Made by a program: the position numbers and the translations under genes. The notes beneath the pieces were generated by a model. The model was not told the DNA's origin, made no database searches, and was given only the letters and a program-made list of their open reading frames with translations. From Paenibacillus riograndensis SBR5 (GTDB lineage Bacteria > Bacillota > Bacilli > Paenibacillales > Paenibacillaceae), in NCBI RefSeq assembly GCF_000981585.1, contig NZ_LN831776.1, positions 7,681,903 through 7,745,902 on the forward strand: a DNA stretch of 64,000 nucleotides, read 5' to 3'. Positions within the stretch are counted from its first letter, which is position 1. Each line of letters starts with the position of its first letter. Shown piece after piece: positions 9,261 through 17,842 of the stretch.

Positions 9261-9334
9261 AGCCGCTGTTGTCTGCAGATTTCTTGATTAATCCCGCTCT
9301 TCGCGGTGGAAATCCGCAGACAAAGGCGGACGCT
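9261..9334. repeat. Large imperfect hairpin element in intergenic DNA
   Basis: The 525-nt gap between the polymerase and the regulator has an inverted repeat: GTCTGCAGATTTC (9271-9283) pairs with GAAATCCGCAGAC (9309-9321) with one mismatch, and the loop holds a nested CCGC/GCGG hairpin. Flanking GC-rich arms extend it. It resembles the dispersed intergenic palindromes of Paenibacillus genomes. The rest of the gap holds nothing clear except the promoter near 9600. Confidence 0.5.
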
Positions 9335-9596
9335 ACCGCTCCGTAAGTATCCAAACTTCCCCTCATCCCTTTTCCCCTTTGTTACTTTTTCAAGTTCGCT
9401 TTATATAAGTACCTATAAGTGCTGTATGTGTGTGTTCCATGTATGCCCTCGCTTGCTTATGAATGTATCTTAGTCCCGGAACCTTTAGTGAATCTTAAAT
9501 GGTTTTACACTCCTGTGATCTTTTTACACCCGCTTAACAAAAGGCTGGTGCCCGCCAGAATTCCTTCATATATAGCGTTCCTGGTGTATGGAATCC

Positions 9597-9630
9597 GGTT
9601 AAGGTTGGTTAAAGGTAATCTTGCTATAAT
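9597..9630 (+). promoter_or_regulatory. Promoter with direct GGTTAA repeats before the OmpR-type regulator
   Basis: A TATAAT -10 at 9625-9630 lacks a consensus -35, but two GGTTAA repeats, at 9597 and 9607, are spaced 10 bp apart. This is the usual arrangement for OmpR-family binding, which suggests autoregulation. Confidence 0.45.
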
Positions 9631-9675
9631 GGCTTAAGTAATCAGCAAACTTCTATGCAGAGGATGGGCACACCC

Positions 9676-10352
9676 ATGAGAATATTAATAGTGGAAGACG
9701 AAGTGCATCTGACGGAAGCCTTGACTCAAATATTGAAGAAACAGAATTATTCGGTGGACGCGGTCCATGACGGCAGATCGGGGCTGGACTATGCACAGAG
9801 CGGGATCTATGATCTGCTGCTGCTGGATATCATGATGCCGGAGATGGATGGCTTTACTGTGCTGAAGAAGCTCCGCAGCGGGGCGTATCCACTCCCGTGA
9901 TCATGCTGACCGCCAAGGGAGAGATAACGGATATGGTGGCGGGGCTGGATTACGGGGCCGATGATTATATCGCCAAACCCTTCTCGTCAGAGGAACTCAT
10001 GGCCAGAATACGGGCGGCGCTGCGGCGCAAAGGCGAGGTCATCCCGGATGACACGCTGAAGCTGGGGGATATGGAGCTGAATACGGCGAACCTGCGGCTC
10101 TCCGTGAAGGGCAAAGAAATCAAGCTGAACCTGAAGGAAAATGAGCTGCTGGAGCTGCTGATCCTAAGGAAGCAGGCGATAACCTCGAAGGAGCAGATTA
10201 TCGAGAAGCTGTGGGGCTTCGACTCGGAGGCGGAGCATAACAATGTGGAGGTATACATCTCTTTTTTGCGGAAAAAGCTGGTGTTCCTGAATTCAGAGGT
10301 GCGCATTAACACAATTCGAAATGTCGGCTATGTATTAGAGGTGACCAGTTGA
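9676..10352 (+). pseudogene. OmpR-family response regulator, interrupted by a 1-nt frameshift
   Basis: The ATG at 9676 begins MRILIVEDEVHLTEALTQIL, a receiver domain with phospho-acceptor Asp in LLLLDIMMPEMDGF. The frame stops after LRSGAYPLP at 9900. Restoring one G in the G-run at 9880-9883 gives LRSGGVSTPVIMLTAKGE and joins it to the downstream frame, which holds the rest of the receiver (GADDYIAKPF) and a winged-helix effector domain up to 10352. This is a true decay event, a switchable G-tract or a sequencing error. The kinase gene overlaps the stop codon by 1 nt, so the pair was an operon. Confidence 0.85.
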
Positions 10353-11617
10353 TGTTCAAAAAACTCAGAAACCGGTTTCTGATCGTCAATCTGACCACCA
10401 TCTCCGTGATTATGCTGATCGCCTTTGCCTCGATCTATGTGATCATGTACCTGAATGTGCAGAACGACATTAATATGAATCTCCACCGGATTGCGGACTA
10501 CCAGCAGAAAGGCCCGGGCGATGCAGGACATCCGGGCTCCGCTGACGGGATACCTCCCAAAGAGAACAGGCCTATGGAGGGCGGCAACCCGCCGCCGGAG
10601 CGTTCCATCTCCTTCACGGTGACAACGGACGCGAGCGGCAATCTGAAAGACAAGGACTCCAAATTTACGATGGACGATGAGTTCTATACGGCTGCACTGA
10701 AGGAGGCCCTCAGCATCGGCAAGGACATCGGCCGTTTCACCCTGGATGACAGCCGATGGATTTTCACAGTCAAGCATACGGGCGAAGGTAAGGTCATCGT
10801 CTTCCTGGACATCACGGCCCAGCAAAAAATCCTCACCAACCTGATCTACACCTTCACCGCCGTCGGCCTGCTGATGCTGATTATCCTCTACTTCACCAGC
10901 CGGTTCTTTGCTAACCGCTCGATTGCACCGGTCCGGGAGGCTTTTGATAAGCAGAAGCAGTTCATCGCCGATGCCTCCCATGAGCTGAAGACGCCGCTGA
11001 CGATCATCAATACCAACGCGGATGTGCTGCTGTCCAATAGCGGCGACACGATCGGCAATCAGGCGAAGTGGCTGCAGTATATTAAGTCGGAGACGGAGCG
11101 GATGACCCGGCTGACCAATGACCTGCTGTATCTGACGGAGATGGATGATTCCCGGACGGGCATGATGCACAGCAGGTTCAATATAAGCGAAGCGGTAGAG
11201 AATATCATTCTGACGATGGAGGCCGTGATCTTTGAAAAGCATATCTCCTTCGACTATGACATCCAGCCGGAGCTGACCGTGCAGGGCAACAGCGAGCAGA
11301 TTAAGCAGGTGGTGATGATCCTGCTCGACAATGCCGTGAAATATACGAACCCTAAGGGCGCTGTAGCCATCACGCTCAAAAAACAAAATAACGATGTGCT
11401 CCTGTCCGTCTCGAACACCGGGGAAGGCATTGCCGCCGAGCATCTGACCCGCATCTTCGACCGCTTCTACCGCACGGATACTTCCAGAGCGCGCCAGCAG
11501 GGCGGATACGGGCTGGGTCTTGCCATTGCCAAATCGATTGTGGAGCAGCACAAGGGCAGGATTTACGCCAAAAGTGTTGTCGGGGAGTCAACTACGTTCT
11601 ATGTGCAGCTGCCCTGA
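10352..11617 (+). CDS. Membrane sensor histidine kinase (partner of the frameshifted regulator)
   Basis: A 421-residue kinase starting MFKKLRNRF, with its ATG overlapping the regulator's TGA. TM1 (about 8-33) and TM2 (about 160-180) flank an extracellular segment containing a Pro/Gly-rich stretch. The cytoplasmic part has the H-box FIADASHELKTPLTI, an N-box LLDNAVKYTNP, and G-boxes NTGEGIAAEHL and GGYGLGLAIAK. It probably controls the divergent polymerase/DUF4956/DUF4353 operon, judged only from position. If the frameshift is real, the kinase lacks a working cognate regulator. Confidence 0.92.
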   Translation: MFKKLRNRFLIVNLTTISVIMLIAFASIYVIMYLNVQNDINMNLHRIADYQQKGPGDAGHPGSADGIPPKENRPMEGGNPPPERSISFTVTTDASGNLKDKDSKFTMDDEFYTAALKEALSIGKDIGRFTLDDSRWIFTVKHTGEGKVIVFLDITAQQKILTNLIYTFTAVGLLMLIILYFTSRFFANRSIAPVREAFDKQKQFIADASHELKTPLTIINTNADVLLSNSGDTIGNQAKWLQYIKSETERMTRLTNDLLYLTEMDDSRTGMMHSRFNISEAVENIILTMEAVIFEKHISFDYDIQPELTVQGNSEQIKQVVMILLDNAVKYTNPKGAVAITLKKQNNDVLLSVSNTGEGIAAEHLTRIFDRFYRTDTSRARQQGGYGLGLAIAKSIVEQHKGRIYAKSVVGESTTFYVQLP

Positions 11618-11647
11618 AAGGCCAACACAAGAAGTGTAGACAAATGA

Positions 11648-11653
11648 TATAAT
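11648..11653 (+). promoter_or_regulatory. Putative -10 element of the bceRS-like operon
   Basis: TATAAT lies 36 nt upstream of the TTG start codon of the regulator. The -35 region is poor, so only the -10 is called. Confidence 0.35.
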
Positions 11654-11688
11654 ACCAGCATCACATGCCCAGAGCTGGAGGAATCATA

Positions 11689-12360
11689 TTGTTTCGAATC
11701 ATGATCGTAGAAGACGATGAGAAGATTAGAAGAATTGTAGCCGACACGCTGTCTAAGTGGAAATACGAGGTCACGCAGGTGTCTTCTTTTGACCAGGTTA
11801 TGGACGACTTCACCGCCAGTCAGCCTCATCTGGTGCTGCTCGATGTAAATCTGCCGGTGTACGACGGGTTCTACTGGTGCCAGCAAATCCGTGCTGTCTC
11901 CAAAGTGCCGATTATTTTCCTGTCTTCACGCAATCAGAATATGGATGTCATCATGGCGATTAATATGGGGGCGGATGACTTCGTGCAGAAGCCCTTCGAC
12001 CTTGGCGTGCTGGTGGCGAAGGTGAGCGCGCTGCTGCGGCGCAACTACACCTACCAGGATGAGAGTCTGCAGATGGCCCACCGCCAGCTTACATTCCATC
12101 TGTCCAATTCCTCCGTCGAGTATGAGGGCCAGACCGCAGAGCTGTCGCGGAATGAATTCATTATCCTGCAAACCATGATGAGAAATATCGGGAAGATTGT
12201 ATCCCGGGACAGCTTGATGCAGGTGCTGTGGAGCGATGAGCAGTTCATAGACGACAATACGTTAACCGTTAACGTCAACCGCCTGCGCCGTAAAATCGCC
12301 CTGCTGGGGCTGGAGGACTTCATCGTCACCCGCAAGGGAATGGGGTATATCATCGAATGA
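11689..12360 (+). CDS. bceR: BceR-like response regulator (OmpR family)
   Basis: Regulator of a peptide-antibiotic resistance module. The TTG at 11689 is chosen as start because CTGGAGG lies 7 nt upstream. The product then begins MFRIMIVEDDEKIRRIVAD, as in BceR relatives. A receiver domain with Asp in LVLLDVNLPVYDGF and Lys in FVQKPFD is followed by a winged-helix effector domain with VNRLRRKIALLG near the C-terminus. Its TGA overlaps the kinase ATG. Its likely target is the box at 16172-16185 upstream of the ABC transporter genes that face it. Confidence 0.9.
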   Translation: MFRIMIVEDDEKIRRIVADTLSKWKYEVTQVSSFDQVMDDFTASQPHLVLLDVNLPVYDGFYWCQQIRAVSKVPIIFLSSRNQNMDVIMAINMGADDFVQKPFDLGVLVAKVSALLRRNYTYQDESLQMAHRQLTFHLSNSSVEYEGQTAELSRNEFIILQTMMRNIGKIVSRDSLMQVLWSDEQFIDDNTLTVNVNRLRRKIALLGLEDFIVTRKGMGYIIE

Positions 12361-13340
12361 GATTCTGGCGATTCCTGAAATATGAGAAACCGTATATCGG
12401 CCTGTATGCCGCCGTATTTCTGCTGATGGTTGCCGTATTTGCCGCAGATCCGCAGATTCCATGGCACTGGCGGACCTTCTTCTATGCGCTGGCACTGCTG
12501 TTATTAGGTCTGGCAGGCTTTTTGCTCCATCGTTACATGAAGAATGTGCAGGCTCTCCGCCACTTATCGGATGAAGATGCGGAGCCGCTGTCCCTGGAGG
12601 CCGAGGGATACCGGGAAGCTATAGAGCAGCTGCAGATCCAGCACATTCGTGCCCTGAACGAAGCGCAAATGCAGCAGAAAGAGCATTATGATTTCATCAT
12701 TTCCTGGTTTCACGAGGTCAAGACACCCATCGCCGTCCTCCGGCTGATGCAGCAGACAGAGATCGATCACAGCAGCCTGGAAGAGGAGCTGTCACGGATC
12801 GAGCACTACATCGACCAGGCTTTATATTATTCCAAGCTTGACACCTTCAATCAGGACTACGAGATCGTTAACTGCAATTTGGAGCTGCTGGTCAAAGAGG
12901 CCGTTAAAGCCCATTCCAAGACGTTCATCTCCAAAAAAATCAAAATCCGGCTCGATGTACAAGCCACAATGGTGCAAAGCGACTCCAAATGGCTGTCCTT
13001 CATTATCAACCAGCTGGTCACGAACAGCCTGAAATATACCGGGGACCAAGGAGAGATATCGTTCACGACACAGGTTACACCGCATGAGAAACTGCTTATT
13101 GTGCGTGATAACGGCATCGGCATTGACCGCAGGGATCTGCCGCGGGTGTTCAACCGCGGATTCACCGGCACCAACGGGCGTACCTATGCAAAATCGACAG
13201 GCATGGGCTTGTATTTGGCCCAGGAGCTGTCCAAAAAACTGGGGCACTACATTTCCTGCGAATCCGAAGCAGGCAGCTTCAGCGAATTCACCATCCACTT
13301 TCCGAAAAACCATGATCCTTATTTGAAAATGCTGCGGTAA
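12357..13340 (+). CDS. bceS: BceS-like intramembrane-sensing histidine kinase
   Basis: A 327-residue kinase with two N-terminal membrane helices (about 13-32 and 40-60) and almost no extracellular loop, the mark of intramembrane-sensing kinases that read out flux through a BceAB transporter. The H-box is FIISWFHEVKTPIAVLRLM. The ATPase domain has NQLVTNSLKY, DNGIGIDRRDLP and GMGLYLAQEL. It overlaps the regulator by 4 nt (ATGA). Sensing through the neighbouring ABC permease is established for the family and inferred here. Confidence 0.92.
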   Translation: MRFWRFLKYEKPYIGLYAAVFLLMVAVFAADPQIPWHWRTFFYALALLLLGLAGFLLHRYMKNVQALRHLSDEDAEPLSLEAEGYREAIEQLQIQHIRALNEAQMQQKEHYDFIISWFHEVKTPIAVLRLMQQTEIDHSSLEEELSRIEHYIDQALYYSKLDTFNQDYEIVNCNLELLVKEAVKAHSKTFISKKIKIRLDVQATMVQSDSKWLSFIINQLVTNSLKYTGDQGEISFTTQVTPHEKLLIVRDNGIGIDRRDLPRVFNRGFTGTNGRTYAKSTGMGLYLAQELSKKLGHYISCESEAGSFSEFTIHFPKNHDPYLKMLR

Positions 13341-13347
13341 GGGAACA

Positions 13348-13374
13348 GCGATCCTCCAATCACCGGAGAATCGC
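13348..13374. terminator. Putative bidirectional hairpin between bceS and bceB
   Basis: GCGAT/ATCGC and CTCC/GGAG arms form a hairpin in the 46-nt gap between convergent genes. The T-tract is weak, so termination is tentative. Confidence 0.4.
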
Positions 13375-13386
13375 TTGAATAGAGAG

Positions 13387-15351
13387 TTACGGGTTTTCAT
13401 TAACAATTTTATAATACACATTCGTGGAAGAAACGTAGAACAGTACGTAAATCAGGAAATACACCCCCATGATGCCCCACACGGTTGCCGTAAGTCCAGT
13501 AAAGCCCTGCACAGAATCCAGGATGTAATACTTGATAATGAACCAGCTGTGGCATACCCCAAGCACCAGCGGCGGCAAAAAGACAAACAGCAGCTGCTTG
13601 CGGATCACGCTTTTCATCTGCCGGTCATCCACGCCCATTTTGCGCAGAATGGTATATTGCATCCGTTCGTCTGTAGCCTCACGCAATTGCTTGAAATAAA
13701 TCACACTGGCAAGCGCGAAGATCGCAATCAGGGCCAAAAAGCCGCTGGAGAACAGCATAAGCGACGAGCCTTCAATTTGCTTGGAGTACACGTCTGCGAA
13801 CGAGGAATAATAGGCACCCGGCGTCTCCGTGACGATGGCATGGACCTGCTTCGAGAGTTCTTCGGCCCGGCCGGCATCCGCAATACCATAGATTTCAAAA
13901 GATTTCTTGTCCGCATGCTCCCGCAGGCTCCGGTAAGCCTCGTCGGAGATTACGAGCACCGCAGGTTTAATGACCATAGATCTCACCGGATCTGAAGACC
14001 AGCCAAGATAGGCGTAGTCCTTCTTCTCAATAATCCGAAAAGCGGTTTCCGCATCTGTCTTCACCTTAAATTCCGGCTGCCGGTTTGCGGCATAGGATTG
14101 CGCGAAGTCCGATCCCTGGGCAAGGGTTACCGCTTCCTCACCTTGCAGATCCAGGATTTGCTTGGGGTCCCGTTCCTGCATCAGCCCGTTATAGGTTTGC
14201 TCGGATACAAGCAGCAGGTATGGAGTATAGTACTCGGGATTCTCAAAAGCCGGCCCCATATCCGATACCGGCTCAGCCACTATCGCCTCTTGCGTCAGGT
14301 GGTACCGGACCTCGTGGCCGGAGCTGCGGATCAGGCTGTCGATCCGGTTGTTGGTTGAAGAGGCCAGCGATTCAAACGCTATATCATTAGGCAGGTTTCT
14401 CCCCACCGCTTCGAACTGCACCTTATAGTTAATCGTCATGAAGCTCAGCAGCAGCATAATCGCCGCACTGAACAATGAAATAAAGGTCAAGTTCAACGTG
14501 TTGCCTCTAATCTGAAACCGCAGGGAAGAGGTCCACAGCATCGTATTGCCCTCATAGTATTTTTTCCGGCGGCTTACCGCCTGGAGCAGCCAGCCGGCAA
14601 GTTGACGAAAGAACAGAAAGGTGCCCGCAATAATGCCAATGGTCACAGCAATCATACTCACCGTCGCGTAGTCCTGCCAGAACACCGAACCTTTTCCGCT
14701 GCTGATCAGAGCAAAGGCCATGCCCAGCAGAAGTACAGCAATCATAGCCCAGGCCGAAGACACGCGGACGGGTGTCTCCATCTTTTGCTTCGCATGAAAC
14801 AACTCCGTAAGCTGCACCCGGTTCAGCATGATGTAGCTCTGTACACTTATAATCATAGCGAGCAATAAGAAGACACCGATCGTTGCAGCAATCGACGGCA
14901 TAGGGAATGACAGGGAAATAACCTGGTTGTAATTCATTAAATCCATCAGCAACATCCCAAACAGCTTGGACAGCAGCCCCCCGATCAATATTCCCGTGAA
15001 TAGTGAAATGGCGCTCATAATCAGGGTTTCATAAAATACCATCCGCGTAATTTGCCGTTCGTTCAGGCCGTAAAGCAGGTACATGCCGAACTCTTTTTTA
15101 CGCTGCTTCATGAAGAACGAATTGGCATACAGAATAAAGAAAATGATAAATAAGAACACAACAAGTGAAGCGATGCCCACACCGGTCTGGAAATTGGCCC
15201 GGTTCTGGAGCGCATCCATAATATCTTTGTTGTACATCAGGGATGTGAACGTAAATTGAATGATGACCCCGGCAATCATCGAGAACAGATAGATGGAATA
15301 TAGGCGGAAGTTGCGCTTCACATTTCGGACCGTAAGCTCCAGCAGACTCAT
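13387..15351 (-). CDS. bceB: BceB-like ABC transporter permease (FtsX fold)
   Basis: A 654-residue membrane subunit of a bacitracin-type peptide-detoxification ABC transporter. About ten membrane helices are visible, with the large extracellular domain of about 200 residues (roughly 315-520) between helices 7 and 8 that is diagnostic of BceB. The N-terminus (MSLLELTVRNVKRNFRLYSI) and the C-terminal FtsX block are typical. It overlaps the ATPase gene by 4 nt. The antimicrobial peptide recognised cannot be read from sequence. Confidence 0.93.
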   Translation of the reverse strand: MSLLELTVRNVKRNFRLYSIYLFSMIAGVIIQFTFTSLMYNKDIMDALQNRANFQTGVGIASLVVFLFIIFFILYANSFFMKQRKKEFGMYLLYGLNERQITRMVFYETLIMSAISLFTGILIGGLLSKLFGMLLMDLMNYNQVISLSFPMPSIAATIGVFLLLAMIISVQSYIMLNRVQLTELFHAKQKMETPVRVSSAWAMIAVLLLGMAFALISSGKGSVFWQDYATVSMIAVTIGIIAGTFLFFRQLAGWLLQAVSRRKKYYEGNTMLWTSSLRFQIRGNTLNLTFISLFSAAIMLLLSFMTINYKVQFEAVGRNLPNDIAFESLASSTNNRIDSLIRSSGHEVRYHLTQEAIVAEPVSDMGPAFENPEYYTPYLLLVSEQTYNGLMQERDPKQILDLQGEEAVTLAQGSDFAQSYAANRQPEFKVKTDAETAFRIIEKKDYAYLGWSSDPVRSMVIKPAVLVISDEAYRSLREHADKKSFEIYGIADAGRAEELSKQVHAIVTETPGAYYSSFADVYSKQIEGSSLMLFSSGFLALIAIFALASVIYFKQLREATDERMQYTILRKMGVDDRQMKSVIRKQLLFVFLPPLVLGVCHSWFIIKYYILDSVQGFTGLTATVWGIMGVYFLIYVLFYVSSTNVYYKIVNENP

Positions 15352-16094
15352 CGCAGCTTGCCCCCCATCAGGCTTTGGGTTTCCAGAATGCGGTCGTAGA
15401 ACGCTTTTTGAGTCTGGTCTCCTGCGTAAATCTCATTAACAATTCCTCCGTCACGCAGAAAAATAACCCTTTTACAATAGCTGGCCGCATAGGGATCATG
15501 AGTGACCATCATAATCGTTGTCCCGAACGTCCCGTTCAGCTCTGCAAGCTGCTCCAGCATTTGGGTCGCGGACCGGGAATCCAGTGCTCCCGTCGGCTCA
15601 TCGGCAAAAACAATGGACGGATTGGTAATGATCGCCCGCGCCGAAGCTACCCGCTGCTTCTGTCCCCCTGACAGCTCGCTTGGATATTTATGAAGGATCT
15701 CTTCAATATTCAGCGCCCGCACAATCGGCAGCAGCAGGTCTTCCATCTCTTCCACCTTCACTCTGCGCAGGGAGAGCGGCAACAGAATATTCTCTTTGGC
15801 CGTCAGCGTATCCAGGAGATTATAGTCCTGAAAAATAAATCCCATGCGCTCCTGCCGAAATTGCCGCAGTGATTTTTTTTTGAGCTCCAGCAGGGATTTC
15901 CCCTCCAGCCAGACCTCGCCGCCCGTAAACCGGTCAATGGTAGACAGCACGTTCATCAGCGTCGATTTCCCGGAGCCCGAGGGTCCCATAACCGCTGTAA
16001 ATTCTCCCGATTGGATCATCAGATCAATATTCTTAAGTACCGCTGTTGTCCCATAGTTTTTCGATAAATTTTGGGTCTGAATCACAGTTTGCAT
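15348..16094 (-). CDS. bceA: BceA-like ABC transporter ATP-binding protein
   Basis: A 248-residue ATPase that powers the BceB permease. It has Walker [10 protein letters not shown] (about 37-45), a Q-loop in FIFQDYNLLDTL, signature LSGGQKQRVASARA, Walker B IVFADEPTGALD and an H-loop in MMVTHDPYAASY. GGGGAGG precedes the ATG. It is first in the bceAB-like pair and carries a BceR-type box about 80 nt upstream, consistent with induction by the convergent two-component system. Confidence 0.94.
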   Translation of the reverse strand: MQTVIQTQNLSKNYGTTAVLKNIDLMIQSGEFTAVMGPSGSGKSTLMNVLSTIDRFTGGEVWLEGKSLLELKKKSLRQFRQERMGFIFQDYNLLDTLTAKENILLPLSLRRVKVEEMEDLLLPIVRALNIEEILHKYPSELSGGQKQRVASARAIITNPSIVFADEPTGALDSRSATQMLEQLAELNGTFGTTIMMVTHDPYAASYCKRVIFLRDGGIVNEIYAGDQTQKAFYDRILETQSLMGGKLR

Positions 16095-16171
16095 CTCTTT
16101 ATCCTCCCCTTCCTGTTACTTATCATAGACGCAGCTTGGGTTTGCAACCATAGAAGCAGGATGTATTTGGG

Positions 16172-16185
16172 TGACGTTTTTGTCA
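16172..16185 (-). promoter_or_regulatory. BceR-type operator upstream of bceA
   Basis: Minus-strand TGACAAAAACGTCA fits the known BceR-type pattern TNACA-N4-TGTNA with a single mismatch in the second half. A possible -10 (TATGAT) lies about 45 nt closer to bceA, so the box is in an activator position. Confidence 0.55.
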
Positions 16186-16293
16186 CTCAGCAGACCGGAT
16201 ATGATTAAATGTAAGTTTACATTACATGAAAACGCTTAAAATGCCTAAATAAAGCATTAAAATTAATAATTTTAAATTTTTATGTTATAGTTG

Positions 16294-16322
16294 TTGACAT
16301 TTCCTATCGAGCTAATTATATT
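16294..16322 (+). promoter_or_regulatory. Sigma-A promoter of the nitrate operon
   Basis: A consensus TTGACA (16294-16299), a 17-nt spacer and TATATT (16317-16322). Transcription from about 16329 gives a leader of some 240 nt that contains the structures at 16382-16527 before the transporter gene. Confidence 0.7.
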
Positions 16323-16381
16323 GACATTATAAGATTTCAACGACACAACAATGTGTCCCTGAAGGTGACAACAGATTGTTC

Positions 16382-16478
16382 CCACAATGCTGTGGACGGA
16401 TAATCTGCTGTACCGGAGTGTTACTTTCAATAATTATTCAGTCAGTCACGATGGTGTGGCTGCAATGGCAATGGGGCC
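16382..16478 (+). ncRNA. Predicted dual-hexaloop ANTAR-binding antiterminator RNA
   Basis: Two hairpins carry six-base loops with A at position 1 and G at position 4, the hallmark of ANTAR-protein targets. P1: stem CCAC/GTGG (16382-16385, 16392-16395) with loop AATGCT. P2: stem GGC/GCC plus a U-G pair (16466-16469, 16476-16479) with loop AATGGG. The 3' arm of P2 overlaps the 5' arm of the following terminator, so formation of P2 would block termination. The P1-P2 linker of about 70 nt is long for the family. The ANTAR protein is not in this window. Confidence 0.7.
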
Positions 16479-16527
16479 GATGAACTTAATCCGCAGATGT
16501 GCGGGTTCTGTCAGTCGGCCTTTTTTT
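16475..16527 (+). terminator. Leader terminator controlled by the ANTAR-type antiterminator
   Basis: GGCCGA (16475-16480) pairs with TCGGCC (16515-16520), enclosing TGAAC/GTTC and CCGCA/TGCGG pairs, followed by seven T (16521-16527). It lies 44 nt before the transporter start and would stop transcription unless the overlapping P2 hairpin forms. Confidence 0.75.
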
Positions 16528-16570
16528 GCCGGTTCATTTACTTGGGGTTATTCAAAGGAGGATGTCAGCG

Positions 16571-17803
16571 ATGGAAGCAAAAGGTTTTCGTAAGGCGGGT
16601 CACGCCCCGAGTTTATTGTCAGCTTTTTTGTACTTTGATGTAAGCTTTATGATTTGGGTGCTGTGTGGAGCCCTGTCGCTCTATATCACCAAGGATTTCG
16701 GATTATCAGATACTCAAAAAGCGGCCATGGTTGCCATCCCCATCCTCGGCGGTTCGATCTTCCGCATCCCGATGGGCATCCTGGCTGACCGGATTGGCAG
16801 TAAAAAAGCAGGCCTGCTCGGAATGTTCCTCACCATTATCCCCCTCCTGTGGGGCTGGCTGGGCGGAACCAGCCTGCTGCAGATGCATATGATCGGATTC
16901 CTGCTCGGTTTTGCAGGGGCGAGCTTTGCCGTCTCCCTCTCCCTCGCCAGCCGCTGGTACCCGCCGCAATATCAGGGACTCGCAATGGGTATTGCCGGAG
17001 CCGGGAACAGCGGAACGGCGCTGGCGACCTTTTTCGGGCCGCAGATCGCCCAGGCTTATGGATGGCATAGCGTGTTCGGGATCGCGCTGATTCCCCTGGT
17101 CCTCGTTATGATTGTTTTTGCCCTATTGGCTAAAGACGCCCCGAATGCCCCGGCACCCAAGCCGCTTAAAAGCTATCTCAGCGTCTTCAAGCATGCCGAT
17201 ACCTGGTGGTTCTCGATGTTCTACGCCATTACCTTCGGCGGGTTTGTCGGGTTCGCCAACTATGCGAGCATCTTCTTCTATGATGTGTACGGCGACGGCG
17301 TACATTCCGGGGGCCTGACCAAAGTCCAGGTAGGCTACCTGGTCACCATCACAGTTATCGCAGGCAGCTTCTTCCGGCCTTTAGGCGGCTGGATTGCGGA
17401 CCGGATTGGCGGCATGCGTCTCCTGCTTGTTTTGTATGCTGTAGTTTCTGTATGTGCGTTCGCCATTGCGTCGATGCCTAGTTCCTTCCTCGTGATGCTG
17501 CTCTATACCAGCGTGATGATGGCCTGCCTCGGAATGGGCAACGGTTCGGTCTTCCAGATCATCCCGCAGCGCTTCTCCAGCGAAATCGGAGTCATTACCG
17601 GCATTGTCGGCGCAGCCGGAGGTCTTGGCGGATATCTGCTGCCGACTTACGTTCTCGGTCCGCTGAAGCAATCCACCGGCTCACAGGTTACCGGATTTCT
17701 GGTGGTCGGTTCTATCGTGCTTCTGACAACCCTGATTTTCTATGCTGTAACCCGTTCGTGGAAAAAATCCTGGGCGAAGGCGGAATCCGGGGTCAATTTC
17801 TAA
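16571..17803 (+). CDS. Nitrate/nitrite MFS transporter (NarK family)
   Basis: A 410-residue, twelve-helix major facilitator of the NarK/NNP group, expected to import nitrate for the reductase encoded next. The ATG at 16571 (MEAKGFRKAGHAPS) is chosen because AAAGGAGG lies 9 nt upstream. Family signs include RIPMGILADRIGSKKAG after helix 2, the glycine-rich helix 5 motif (GIAGAGNSGTALATFFGPQIA) and the helix 11 signature (GIVGAAGGLGGYLLP). It is separated from the reductase by 39 nt and shares its ANTAR-type leader. Confidence 0.92.
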   Translation: MEAKGFRKAGHAPSLLSAFLYFDVSFMIWVLCGALSLYITKDFGLSDTQKAAMVAIPILGGSIFRIPMGILADRIGSKKAGLLGMFLTIIPLLWGWLGGTSLLQMHMIGFLLGFAGASFAVSLSLASRWYPPQYQGLAMGIAGAGNSGTALATFFGPQIAQAYGWHSVFGIALIPLVLVMIVFALLAKDAPNAPAPKPLKSYLSVFKHADTWWFSMFYAITFGGFVGFANYASIFFYDVYGDGVHSGGLTKVQVGYLVTITVIAGSFFRPLGGWIADRIGGMRLLLVLYAVVSVCAFAIASMPSSFLVMLLYTSVMMACLGMGNGSVFQIIPQRFSSEIGVITGIVGAAGGLGGYLLPTYVLGPLKQSTGSQVTGFLVVGSIVLLTTLIFYAVTRSWKKSWAKAESGVNF

Positions 17804-17842
17804 CATTATTTATCCAGAGAACCTTCGAGGCGGTGAACTCAC

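Noticed and set aside
10328..11551. Minus-strand open frame of 407 codons opposite the sensor kinase
   Set aside because: Its translation is a mirror of the kinase codons, without motifs or a ribosome-binding site.
16387..16593. Short open frame through the nitrate operon leader
   Set aside because: It overlaps the ANTAR-type hairpins and terminator, lacks a ribosome-binding site, and the transporter has a better start at 16571.
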